A stretch of 32,539 nt of DNA from Euryarchaeota archaeon UBA175 (GTDB lineage: Archaea > Thermoplasmatota > Poseidoniia > Poseidoniales > Thalassarchaeaceae), in NCBI GenBank assembly GCA_002497895.1, contig DAFD01000100.1, positions 1-32,539 of the forward strand. The letters are read 5' to 3'. Shown piece by piece: positions 8,138 to 15,690 of the stretch (position 1 is its first letter; each line of letters begins with the position of its first letter). The notes beneath the pieces are model-generated. The model worked only from the letters and a program-made list of their open reading frames with translations. It searched no databases and was not told the origin of the DNA. The position numbers and the translations under genes were made by a program.

Positions 8138-8416
8138 ATGGATTTGAAGAAGCGATTTGAGCGTGCCACGAAGCGAGTTTGGAGACTCAAAGAACGACCT
8201 GACGACATGATTCTGTTGGAGCTTTACGCGCTCTACAAACAGGTGACTGAAGGAGATGCCCGAAGCCCGCGACCAATCAGAGACGGTTTGGCCGGAATGG
8301 CGAAGTGGCGTGCTTGGCGCAAATTGCGCGGAATCACCGTCAATGAGGCGATGGAGCGCTATTGCGGCATTGTAGATAGGCTGATGTCTGGCGGTGCAAA
8401 TCCTGCTGTGAGTTGA
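8138..8416 (+). CDS. Acyl-CoA-binding protein (ACBP)
   Basis: A 92-residue protein matching the ACBP four-helix family along nearly its whole length. ELYALYKQVTEGD is the signature region of helix 2; PRP, then MAKWRAWRKLRGIT, then EAMERYCGIV follow in family order. ACBPs bind medium- and long-chain acyl-CoA esters in the cytosol and shield or deliver them to enzymes. Only three bases separate it from the hydrolase gene, and the next gene starts within a few bases of its stop. ACBP is common in eukaryotes, patchy in bacteria and rarely described in archaea, so its place within an archaeal fad operon is notable. Confidence 0.88.
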   Translation: MDLKKRFERATKRVWRLKERPDDMILLELYALYKQVTEGDARSPRPIRDGLAGMAKWRAWRKLRGITVNEAMERYCGIVDRLMSGGANPAVS

Positions 8417-8421
8417 GTAGA

Positions 8422-8919
8422 ATGATCGATGAAGCCCGACTTCAAAGCGAATTGAAGAGGCTTTCAGGCTGGGCGCGCTTCCGCGCTTTCACAGTTCTCT
8501 CGATGCCTTCGGCCGCTTTTGTCGGATTGCGTTTTGTTCGTGCTGATGAAGAAGTCTGTGTGACTTCTATACCCGGCGGTTGGCGCTCGCAAAATCCTTT
8601 CAAAACGATGTACTGGGCGGCTCAAGGTATGGCGGCCGAACTTGCGACAGGCGTCGTTCCATTTGCGATTTCGCGAACTACTAAGCGCGGTATCCGTATG
8701 TTTGTTGTTGGTACAGAAGCGACATTCGTCAAGCGCGCGAAGGGCAAGATTGTATTCACTTGCGAAGATATTGCTGCCGCGCGCGCAGCGATCGAAGAGA
8801 CCCTTACTACCGGTGAGAAAATTGATCTCGATCTGCGCGCTGTCGGACGCGACTCGGATGGAGACATTGTCTCAGAGTGGGTGTTCAAGTGGAACTTCCG
8901 TGCTCGCGAGAACCAGTAG
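8422..8919 (+). CDS. DUF4442 hot-dog-fold protein, probable thioesterase-like
   Basis: A 165-residue protein from ATG 8422. TTG 8413, which overlaps the preceding stop as TTGA, would add MSR and cannot be excluded. The segment NPFKTMYWAAQGMAAELATG, at about residues 59-78, looks like the helix of a hot-dog fold of the DUF4442 (PaaI-like) type. A C-terminal strand region carries alternating charged and hydrophobic residues. Related hot-dog proteins hydrolyse or bind acyl-CoA thioesters. Within this operon it may hydrolyse stalled acyl-CoAs and recycle CoA; no activity can be assigned from sequence alone. Confidence 0.72.
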   Translation: MIDEARLQSELKRLSGWARFRAFTVLSMPSAAFVGLRFVRADEEVCVTSIPGGWRSQNPFKTMYWAAQGMAAELATGVVPFAISRTTKRGIRMFVVGTEATFVKRAKGKIVFTCEDIAAARAAIEETLTTGEKIDLDLRAVGRDSDGDIVSEWVFKWNFRARENQ

Positions 8920-8927
8920 AACCGCAA

Positions 8928-8937
8928 GGTGGGGGAG
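8928..8937 (+). promoter_or_regulatory. Shine-Dalgarno site that decides the oxidoreductase start
   Basis: ggtgggggag ends 4 nt before ATG 8942. The same frame is open back to 8642, but that stretch overlaps the DUF4442 gene, so this site supports ATG 8942 as the true start. Confidence 0.55.
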
Positions 8938-8941
8938 AAAC

Positions 8942-9913
8942 ATGGGAATGAGTACACCTTTCACCGAGCACGCTGGAGTCGAACACCCAATCATCTGCGG
9001 AGCAATGTATCCATGTTCGAACCCCGAACTAGTTGCCGCCGCCGCTAATGGCGGCGGAATGGCAATCCTTCAGCCAGTCTCGCTAACCTACGTTCACGGC
9101 TGGGATTTACGAGAAGGAATCCGCTACATTCGAAGCCTCACGGACCAACCGATCGGCTTCAACGCCCTCATAGAAAAAGGCTCCAAGAAGTACATTGAGC
9201 GTATGTCGGAATGGATCGATATCGCTCTTGAGGAAGACATCCGCTTCTTCGTCACCTCCCTTGGAAAACCCGATTGGGTTTGTGAGCGCGTACACGCAAA
9301 AGGTGGATTCGTCTATCACGATGTGACCACACGCAAGCACGCGTTGAAAGGAATCGAATGCGGAGTCGACGGCCTAATCTGTGTCAATAACCGAGCCGGC
9401 GGACATCTTGGAACCGATTCAGCAGCAGCGATGTACGCCGAACTAAGCGATCTTGAAACTCCCCTAATCTGCGCGGGAGGCATCGGTAGTGAGGAGGAAT
9501 TATCCGAGGTCATGGCAATGGGTTATGCTGGGGTGCAAATGGGTACTCGATTCATCGCTACGAGTGAATGTAATTCTCCAGATGATTACAAGCAAGCGAT
9601 CGTCGATGCCAGTGAGGAAGACATCGTCTGGACCAACCGACTCACAGGAGTCCCGATATCGGTAATTCGCTCTGAAGGCTACCAGCAAGAAAATAGCTGG
9701 GTGATGCGAAAATGGCTTTCAAGCCGTTGGAAACACTCTGCTAGAATGTTCCTCAATTTGCTTTCCTTCACCAAACTTCGTCGCCTCGAAAAAGGCAAGG
9801 GAAGCACAGCGAAGAAAAAGGAATTTTTCTCGGCGGGCAAGAGTGTTGAAACGGTTCACAGCGTCGAATCAGCGACCGTAATTATGGCCCGTCTTGGGCA
9901 ATCTCTTGCTTAG
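8942..9913 (+). CDS. FMN-dependent oxidoreductase, nitronate monooxygenase / FabK family
   Basis: A 323-residue TIM-barrel flavoprotein. The family start is clear (TPFTEHAGVEHPIICGAMYPCSNPELVAAAANGGG). NNRAGGHLG carries the His conserved in nitronate monooxygenases, and the phosphate-binding part CAGGIGSEEELSEVMAMGYAGVQMGTRF binds FMN. The C-terminus is Lys-rich. ATG 8948 two codons on is a possible alternative start. The family includes nitronate monooxygenases, FabK enoyl reductases and many uncharacterised NAD(P)H-flavin oxidoreductases. As the last gene of a fad operon it could reduce unsaturated acyl intermediates, but that is inference. A hairpin follows its stop codon. Confidence 0.85.
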   Translation: MGMSTPFTEHAGVEHPIICGAMYPCSNPELVAAAANGGGMAILQPVSLTYVHGWDLREGIRYIRSLTDQPIGFNALIEKGSKKYIERMSEWIDIALEEDIRFFVTSLGKPDWVCERVHAKGGFVYHDVTTRKHALKGIECGVDGLICVNNRAGGHLGTDSAAAMYAELSDLETPLICAGGIGSEEELSEVMAMGYAGVQMGTRFIATSECNSPDDYKQAIVDASEEDIVWTNRLTGVPISVIRSEGYQQENSWVMRKWLSSRWKHSARMFLNLLSFTKLRRLEKGKGSTAKKKEFFSAGKSVETVHSVESATVIMARLGQSLA

Positions 9914-9918
9914 AAAAT

Positions 9919-9934
9919 GAGCCACCGATGGCTC
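9919..9934. terminator. Hairpin after the fad operon
   Basis: GAGCCA (9919-9924) and TGGCTC (9929-9934) form a 6-bp stem with a CCGA tetraloop, five bases after the stop codon of the last fad gene. No T run follows, so its function as a terminator is uncertain. Confidence 0.4.
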
Positions 9935-10002
9935 CGAAGTAAACCGTATTTAGCGGCCTGGAAATTAGGAGACGCTTCCGGTTAGAGAATCATACAAAAC
10001 AA

Positions 10003-10026
10003 CCCATCGGCAATGGCATCGATGGG
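10003..10026. terminator. Hairpin between converging genes
   Basis: CCCATCG (10003-10009) pairs perfectly with CGATGGG (10020-10026), loop 10 nt. It lies between the ends of the fad operon (plus) and the PIN giant (minus), where a bidirectional 3'-end structure would be expected. Confidence 0.4.
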
Positions 10027-10102
10027 ATATCTCTCTCACCCGGCGGGGTCATCATAACAACTCCACAAGTGGTACACATTGAATCTACGATAGCGACGTT
10101 GC

Positions 10103-13100
10103 TCATAATACTTGTTTTGGCCGACTAACGTGTCTATTCAATTGCTGAGCAGTCCAAATCGCCCCAAATCCGAAGCTATCATGCAACGCGCGCGCTATTA
10201 GCATGAAATCAGAATCGCGTGTTGCTACCAGCACGCAGCCAACATCTGGGATGGTTGAGGCTGCGTGAACAGCAGAATCTCGCATTATATCGAGATCACC
10301 CAACTCCGGGTAAATCTCATGGCCATCGATCACACTGCGAGGAGGCGGATCATCTCGGGCCAATTGCTTAGCCTCAGAGATCTTCTCGTAAATTGCAGAA
10401 TGCCTAACCAAGAAAGAGTCGAGATCGACGGCGTCCTTCTCTTCAGCATCAACCTCGGCCCTGAACGATCCGAAGGTCCTCAGAACCGATTGTACCCGCT
10501 CCTGTAACAGTTCAGGGCTAACCGTATCATCCCAGGATTTGCGATCGACATATACATCGTTGAACAGAGCCAGAGCAACCTTGGGATTTCGAGTACGGTT
10601 GAGGAATTCACCTTGTGCCGAGGAAGGGATGCAGAGGTGAACACGGCCTTCCTTTGCCCTACGCTTGAGCATCCAAACAAAGGCCCTCTCAACAGTCCAG
10701 TCGAAAGTACCGAAGCTATCTTGTGAAATTTGACTGAGCAGGTCATCCTTCAGTGCGTCGATGAGGATATTCGTGTCGACGAGCACCAATGGCCTTAGCG
10801 CGAGGTGGTTGAGAGAACTTCTCTGACGTACTGGAATCGTGCGACTGTGGCGGCGGAATAGGGCCTTTTGTGAGCGGACAAGAGTCTGAATTTGCCGCAA
10901 ATCAAAATTGCCTGATTGAATCGCAGTTTCGAACATTCTAAGACCGCGAATTGTAGATATTTCAGCAACTTCCTCTGCGATGAGAGTGATCTCGAGAACG
11001 TCCTTTCGTTCATTGAGTTCGAGCAAGAATCTACCTTCCAATTCGCTTCTCCTACTACTCTCCCTTCGGCGCATCATCATCTGCGCTGCGAGCACTCTTC
11101 CACGGAATGGGTCTTCCGGTAGTCTATGTTCAGAGGCATAACGCAGCGCCCGATCGAGAACTTCGAGTCGGCGCTTCACAGCTTCTCTGTCGATACCATC
11201 TATCTCTGGGTCCCCTGGTTCTCGCTCGGTGGTGTATTCGATGATGCGTTGGGTGGCGACTTCGTTTCTTCCTGCGACCGCGTCGGCACAGGTGCGCAGA
11301 TACAATTGGAATCTCGAAGTCACCGATGCGATCAATTCTGGGTGATGATCGATCAGGTTGACAGCCTCTTTCCAACCTCCCGCATGAGCGAATTCGATGA
11401 GTGATTTTCGAAGTAGTAGTGCAGAGCGCTCGAAGTCGTCCCGAACCTTCATCGCCGCATCGCGGAAGGAACGAGCCGCGTTGATACGATCATCCTTCGA
11501 ACGGGCGATGGTGGCTCTGACTGTTTGATGCTCGGCAGAGCCATTGTCGTGCTGTCTGTACCACATCTCAAGCTCAGGTATCGCAGCATCGTGCTCGATT
11601 ACAAGATCGGTGGCAAAGCGAATGCTACGCATCGCCACTTCGTTATCCAAGCATAGCGTACCTAGAGCAGCCAGAGCGGAATCGCTCCGTTCTTCTATTC
11701 CACTCTGCAAATCCATCGTCGCTCGATTCAACCGAAGCGCGTTGACTAGGGCTGTGAATAGGCTGCGCTCAAGATATGTCAGTTGAGCATTCATCACAGT
11801 CACTTCTAGAGTTTCGATTCGGTTCTCTCGGACCAATCCATCTCCTTCCGCAGAGAGAGCTCGACGGACTTCATTGAGAGCGAGCACGCCGTCGGAATCC
11901 AACTTGTCGTGAACAGCATCCATTCCAGATGAAATGCCGCTCAGTAATGCGATTAGTGAAGATGCCGCGCTGGTCAAAACCTCATCCTCATCAGTATCCG
12001 CCAGAGCGAGTATTGCTCGCCTGCGCATGATTTCGAGATCCTCGAGCACCGTCACAGCTTGTGAAGCAGCGATTAGATGCCAGACGAGAAGAGCTCGGTG
12101 AGGGAATTGCGAAGCGAGCTCTGTGTGCGCGAGGAATTCTCGGCTGAGGCCACCAACATCGGCTGAGAGTGTGTGAATATCGAGAACCTCTTCCTCGATT
12201 CCAAGTTCCTTGGTCGAGAGGATATTTGCGGCTCGTTTCCTGATGTTCAGAGGAGCTGCGTCATCGCGCATAACAGTGAGAACGACTTCATCGGAGGCCT
12301 TCTCCATCGCCTTGACGATTCTATCGACCAATCCACCTTCGTCAATCTGATTGATTAGACTCAGAGCAGTGCGCATCTGTGACTCTCCATCGATATCCAA
12401 ACCATCGAGCATCCCTGATGCTTCGTCGGAACGTCCGGCTCCAACTAAGCCCTCGATGACGCTCCAACGGAGAGAGTCGGGAGCGGAAAGACCCGCTTCA
12501 TTGAGTATTTGCAACCCACCCATCAAGAAATCGACCTCACTGTCCTCATCCACCTCGAATTTCTTCCAAGCTTCAAGGCGAATCGCCGACGAAAGTGCAT
12601 TTTCACCATCTTTGGTAACGCCATCCCGCCACTCACCTCCATCTCCTACTCTCAGTGAGAGAAGTTGAGATTGAGCCGAGGCAATCTCAGCAATATGCTC
12701 GGAATCGATTGCCGCGAAGAGCGAAATTGCCTCTGTATCTTCACTTGCTGCGAGCAGCATTGCTTCCAAAACCGCCGCATCACCACCCAATCCGCGAAGA
12801 GCGGGATCCATCCAAGCCTTCCACTTCCGCGGTCGTGCTCTACCTGAACGAAGGTCGCGGATGATTTGCTGCATCGCTGAAGCCTGGTGAATATCGAGGT
12901 TTAGTGTAGAGGCATCCAACCACTCGAGCAAGGAATCACGGTCCATTGGATCGAAGTCAGCACGGATGACCCATTCATGAGAATCGACAGATACAGTATC
13001 TTCCTCTGAGATGGGAAATCGGCCTAATTCTGCAAGAATAGGGGCTTCTCGAGCCATTCTTTCCCAAACGGGATGAACGCCCGATTCGCATTCGACACGG

Positions 13101-13486
13101 AGGGTAGTGGCCTCTTCATCCCACTCACTCTTCCACGAGTCCCCCATCTTCTGCTTCTGAGCAATCAAGACAGCGAGTCGATAGGCGGGGGATTCCTTCG
13201 AACCGATTACCGTTCGAGGAGTTTCTAATCGATCCCTTGCACTGGTTCCACCACTACGGCCACCTCTTCGTCCAATTCGTCGAGATCCTCTTGCCGGGCG
13301 AGTATCAGAAGCATCGGGATCGGCTGATTCAGGAGCCGTCTTGTCAGCAGCAAGCAAAGCCAAAGCTTTCCATTCTCGGCTCAGAAGACCCCACGCCTTT
13401 GGGCGTCTGACCTCCAGTTTTCTCCTACCCGGATCGTCGCCTGCTCGCTGCAGTTGTTCGACGCAATCGAGCAGGTAATCCTCCAA
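10103..13486 (-). CDS. Giant protein with C-terminal PIN nuclease domain
   Basis: An 1127-residue protein. The last 230 residues are a PIN domain: VDTNILIDAL with Asp904, an acidic residue at Glu960 in SSAQGEF, GDLDIMRDSAV, and ATRDSDF near the end, giving the usual cluster of metal-binding acids. PIN domains are Mg/Mn-dependent RNases. About residues 65-95 form an Arg/Gly/Ser-rich, probably disordered linker. The long middle (about 110-890) is predicted by eye to be helical, like TPR or HEAT repeats; I recognise no named family. The start is TTG 13486: an in-frame stop lies three codons upstream, and GGAGTGA nearby resembles a Shine-Dalgarno site. No antitoxin-like small gene flanks it, unlike VapBC pairs. 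Function unknown; RNA cleavage with a large recognition scaffold is inferred. Confidence 0.8.
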   Translation of the reverse strand: MEDYLLDCVEQLQRAGDDPGRRKLEVRRPKAWGLLSREWKALALLAADKTAPESADPDASDTRPARGSRRIGRRGGRSGGTSARDRLETPRTVIGSKESPAYRLAVLIAQKQKMGDSWKSEWDEEATTLRVECESGVHPVWERMAREAPILAELGRFPISEEDTVSVDSHEWVIRADFDPMDRDSLLEWLDASTLNLDIHQASAMQQIIRDLRSGRARPRKWKAWMDPALRGLGGDAAVLEAMLLAASEDTEAISLFAAIDSEHIAEIASAQSQLLSLRVGDGGEWRDGVTKDGENALSSAIRLEAWKKFEVDEDSEVDFLMGGLQILNEAGLSAPDSLRWSVIEGLVGAGRSDEASGMLDGLDIDGESQMRTALSLINQIDEGGLVDRIVKAMEKASDEVVLTVMRDDAAPLNIRKRAANILSTKELGIEEEVLDIHTLSADVGGLSREFLAHTELASQFPHRALLVWHLIAASQAVTVLEDLEIMRRRAILALADTDEDEVLTSAASSLIALLSGISSGMDAVHDKLDSDGVLALNEVRRALSAEGDGLVRENRIETLEVTVMNAQLTYLERSLFTALVNALRLNRATMDLQSGIEERSDSALAALGTLCLDNEVAMRSIRFATDLVIEHDAAIPELEMWYRQHDNGSAEHQTVRATIARSKDDRINAARSFRDAAMKVRDDFERSALLLRKSLIEFAHAGGWKEAVNLIDHHPELIASVTSRFQLYLRTCADAVAGRNEVATQRIIEYTTEREPGDPEIDGIDREAVKRRLEVLDRALRYASEHRLPEDPFRGRVLAAQMMMRRRESSRRSELEGRFLLELNERKDVLEITLIAEEVAEISTIRGLRMFETAIQSGNFDLRQIQTLVRSQKALFRRHSRTIPVRQRSSLNHLALRPLVLVDTNILIDALKDDLLSQISQDSFGTFDWTVERAFVWMLKRRAKEGRVHLCIPSSAQGEFLNRTRNPKVALALFNDVYVDRKSWDDTVSPELLQERVQSVLRTFGSFRAEVDAEEKDAVDLDSFLVRHSAIYEKISEAKQLARDDPPPRSVIDGHEIYPELGDLDIMRDSAVHAASTIPDVGCVLVATRDSDFMLIARALHDSFGFGAIWTAQQLNRHVSRPKQVL

Positions 13487-13538
13487 TCCAAATCACTCCG
13501 GTGAGCCTTTCGCCCCTTCCCTCCATACATCAACACAT

Positions 13539-13557
13539 CGCCTTGCTAAGCAAGGCG
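13539..13557. promoter_or_regulatory. Perfect 19-bp palindrome in a divergent intergenic region
   Basis: CGCCTTGCT-A-AGCAAGGCG reads the same on both strands apart from the central base. It sits in the 98-bp gap between the start of the PIN giant (13486, minus) and the small membrane protein (13585, plus). The position and symmetry suit an operator for a dimeric regulator controlling one or both genes; a hairpin role is also possible. Confidence 0.5.
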
Positions 13558-13584
13558 TGAAAGAGAGAACTCAAGACCTCCGTA

Positions 13585-14073
13585 ATGCAGCGACGACTCG
13601 TGGACCCAACACAGGTGTTCGTTCTACTACTCCACCCCTTCGCGGCACTGCTCGTCATTCGAGAGTTTGTCCGGCAGCGCGATTGGCGCAAACAGAGCAT
13701 CGCACTGAAGGGCGCTGAGAGGGCTGCTGCGCTTGAGCGCCACGAGACTGAGGGGGGGCGACTTTTTCGCCTAGTTATTGCCGTCATCAGCCTCGCCTTC
13801 TTGGCTCGTATCGCATCGGATGTTCTGGTTGGTGAAGAACTTGGAATCGAGACCTTGATCCCTGGCCATTTCCATGGTTGGGGTGGTTTACTTGGGCTTG
13901 GGTTGATGACATATTTGTGGAGTCTTGGGCGCAAGACCAGCGCGAAGAAGGCTGCTGGTGAATCATTCGCACGTGTGAAGGATTTGCACGGTAGGTTATC
14001 GGATGTTATGATGGGGCTAATCCTCATTCACGCCTTCCTCGGTTTCCTCTACCTGCTACAACTCATCGGATGA
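13585..14073 (+). CDS. Four-helix membrane protein, DUF4079 / cytochrome b561-like
   Basis: A 162-residue protein with about four hydrophobic segments (about 9-25, 60-80, 93-115 and 140-161). His residues recur at the ends of helices: LLLHPFAALL, GHFHGWGGLLGLG, DLHGRLSDVM and LIHAFLGFLY. A basic RQRDWRKQ loop follows helix 1. This pattern resembles DUF4079 proteins and heme-binding b561-type four-helix bundles, though I cannot confirm the family. If heme is bound it would act in membrane electron transfer. It is divergent from the PIN giant and may share its regulatory palindrome. Its end lies 18 bases from the end of the convergent DHH gene. Confidence 0.7.
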   Translation: MQRRLVDPTQVFVLLLHPFAALLVIREFVRQRDWRKQSIALKGAERAAALERHETEGGRLFRLVIAVISLAFLARIASDVLVGEELGIETLIPGHFHGWGGLLGLGLMTYLWSLGRKTSAKKAAGESFARVKDLHGRLSDVMMGLILIHAFLGFLYLLQLIG

Positions 14074-14091
14074 GCTGGTGGGATGGATCGC

Positions 14092-15090
14092 TCATCGCTG
14101 AGCCCACATCGACAACCATTCTGTAAGATTCTCTGCAATGTCTCTGTGCTCTACTCCGCGCTCAACCCTCTCGCCCGAATCGAGTGGTTGGATGCGGCAA
14201 CCGCAGGCATTTGCATGCCCGCCACCATCAGGGTCGAATCGGGTTGCGAGGCGGGTCAAATCGTAGATTCCTCCGCCTCGATGTAGGAATGAATTGGTGT
14301 AAAAAGAGGCTGAGACAGGATATCGATCTTCCTCGCCAAAGCTTGCTCCAACATCTCCGTGAACAACAAGACAGGCATCGCAAGCCTCGCCAGCGAGCGC
14401 GGTGACGCGGTACCCGTTTGAGCGCACGCCCATATCTTCCAATCGCACCACTGCGAGCCTATCGATGATTTCCAAGCGCTCGCGTATCAATTCATCCGCA
14501 CGCGCATAACGCTCCCCCTTAGCCACCATCACGGGGGCGATTCGTTCCGACGCAAGAATATCCTCAGCCGACTCGCCCCGAGTTAGTGCCTCCAGAATTG
14601 CCAGCGCTACCTCATCATCGCCACCGATTACACGGCCCAACCAGACAACTGGGTGATCTGAGAGGTACTCATCCTTGGTTACAGCACCACCATCCAATTT
14701 GTCGACCCATTCCATAAGTGCCGCGAGATCGCTAACATCGGCGACCTCACCGACCAAATCGAAAGCGATCCGCGCCGCAGAAAGCGTCGGTCTCCAAACG
14801 ATGACCATCTCTTCGTCGATTTCCGTACCATCATCAGTATTATCCGGAGCATTCGATTGATGATGGTCAATACTCAATCCACATGCCGGATGCCGCGGCA
14901 AATCACACACAGCAGTCTGCCGATCGATATGCTCGTCGAGCATTCCCGCGCGGAGCGCGCCGGGATGTCCAAACACAATCTCCGCTTCGGGCCACCAACG
15001 TCGCAAAATGGCTCCTGTTACTACACCGTCAAGGTCCGAATCCGTCACAATTCGACGGATGTCGAGGGAGAGTGCGCGGTGAGTCATCAT
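14092..15090 (-). CDS. DHH-family phosphoesterase
   Basis: A protein of about 332 residues from ATG 15090. Alternatives at ATG 15117 and TTG 15153 only add a poorly conserved extension. The N-terminus has the DHH superfamily motifs: VTDSDLDGVVTG (Asp pair for metal binding) and LSIDHHQSN (the DHH motif itself). The C-terminal GGGHANACGCRI is the DHHA1 substrate-binding motif. Relatives include RecJ, nanoRNases/pAp phosphatases (NrnA) and cyclic-dinucleotide phosphodiesterases, all cleaving phosphodiester or phosphomonoester bonds with Mn. The exact substrate cannot be read from sequence. It is divergent from the Nudix gene and convergent with the small membrane protein. Confidence 0.85.
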   Translation of the reverse strand: MMTHRALSLDIRRIVTDSDLDGVVTGAILRRWWPEAEIVFGHPGALRAGMLDEHIDRQTAVCDLPRHPACGLSIDHHQSNAPDNTDDGTEIDEEMVIVWRPTLSAARIAFDLVGEVADVSDLAALMEWVDKLDGGAVTKDEYLSDHPVVWLGRVIGGDDEVALAILEALTRGESAEDILASERIAPVMVAKGERYARADELIRERLEIIDRLAVVRLEDMGVRSNGYRVTALAGEACDACLVVHGDVGASFGEEDRYPVSASFYTNSFLHRGGGIYDLTRLATRFDPDGGGHANACGCRIQPLDSGERVERGVEHRDIAENLTEWLSMWAQR

Positions 15091-15181
15091 GCGACTGCGC
15101 CGCGCCCCCCCTATCATCTGTTTGCAATCTCCAACTTCACCACCATGCCCCAAATAATCGATGTTCTAAGGTGGAATTTAG

Positions 15182-15190
15182 CAATTATAC
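15182..15190 (+). promoter_or_regulatory. Possible TATA-like box for the Nudix gene
   Basis: caattatac is the only AT-rich core upstream of the Nudix gene. It lies about 28 nt before ATG 15218 (wrong frame, 21-codon frame) and about 35-39 nt before ATG 15225, so a short leader would be needed. Confidence 0.3.
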
Positions 15191-15224
15191 AGTTGACGCG
15201 AGAAGGAGAATCGACATATGCAAG

Positions 15225-15653
15225 ATGCCTATCGCAGACCCTATGGAGACGTCTTGCGGCTTCGTGCTAGTCAATTACGATAGTATTCTATTGCTACAAT
15301 ATCCTCAGGGCCACTGGTCATATCCGAAGGGGCACGTTGAGGGTGATGAGGATCATCATACAACCGCTCGCCGCGAATTGTTGGAGGAGACCGGAATCAA
15401 CGATATCGTAATCGACAGCGGTTGGCGCCAACGCACTGAATATTCATTCTATCACAAAGGGCGGCAAATCGACAAAGAGGTGTATTGGTACATCGCCACA
15501 ACGAATCAGTTGAATGTGACTATCTCACATGAGCATACGAACTATCTTTGGTTGAATTTCGATGAGGCCGAGACTCAGCTGACCTTCGATCAAGAGAAGG
15601 CTCTACTGCGTGACGCCCGCACATATTTGGCTGCGAGCGGGGCAACTGTTTGA
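15225..15653 (+). CDS. Nudix hydrolase
   Basis: A protein of 142 residues with a complete Nudix box, GX5EX7REUXEEXGU, seen as GHVEGDE followed by RELLEETGI (about residues 36-58). It should hydrolyse a nucleoside diphosphate linked to another group, with Mg. The overall shape (GFVLVN at the start, YPQGHWSYPKGH before the box, a C-terminal F-D-Q-E-K-A-L-L helix) resembles archaeal and animal diadenosine tetraphosphate hydrolases; that substrate is inferred. The frame is open far upstream to 14883, but that stretch overlaps the DHH gene on the other strand. ATG 15225 or ATG 15243 is the likely start. Confidence 0.85.
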   Translation: MPIADPMETSCGFVLVNYDSILLLQYPQGHWSYPKGHVEGDEDHHTTARRELLEETGINDIVIDSGWRQRTEYSFYHKGRQIDKEVYWYIATTNQLNVTISHEHTNYLWLNFDEAETQLTFDQEKALLRDARTYLAASGATV

Positions 15654-15665
15654 GACGTAATCCGC

Positions 15666-15690
15666 GCGCGAGAACGGTTTTCAGTCGCGC
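15666..15690. terminator. Inverted repeat between converging genes
   Basis: GCGCGA (15666-15671) pairs with TCGCGC (15685-15690), with a 13-nt loop containing a short T run. It straddles the end of the adenosyltransferase gene, just after the Nudix gene, and may act as a bidirectional 3'-end structure. Confidence 0.35.

Noticed and set aside
8642..8941. Upstream extension of the oxidoreductase frame by 100 codons
   Set aside because: It overlaps the DUF4442 gene; the family N-terminus and a Shine-Dalgarno site place the start at 8942.
9914..13584. Type II toxin-antitoxin (VapBC) locus around the PIN domain
   Set aside because: The PIN domain is part of an 1127-residue protein and no small antitoxin-like gene is found on either side.
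14883..15224. Upstream extension of the Nudix frame
   Set aside because: It lies opposite the DHH gene and has no family similarity; the Nudix fold begins shortly after 15225.
15218..15283. 21-codon frame overlapping the Nudix start (possible upstream ORF)
   Set aside because: It is too short and no evidence supports its translation; the ATG may only appear well placed by chance.
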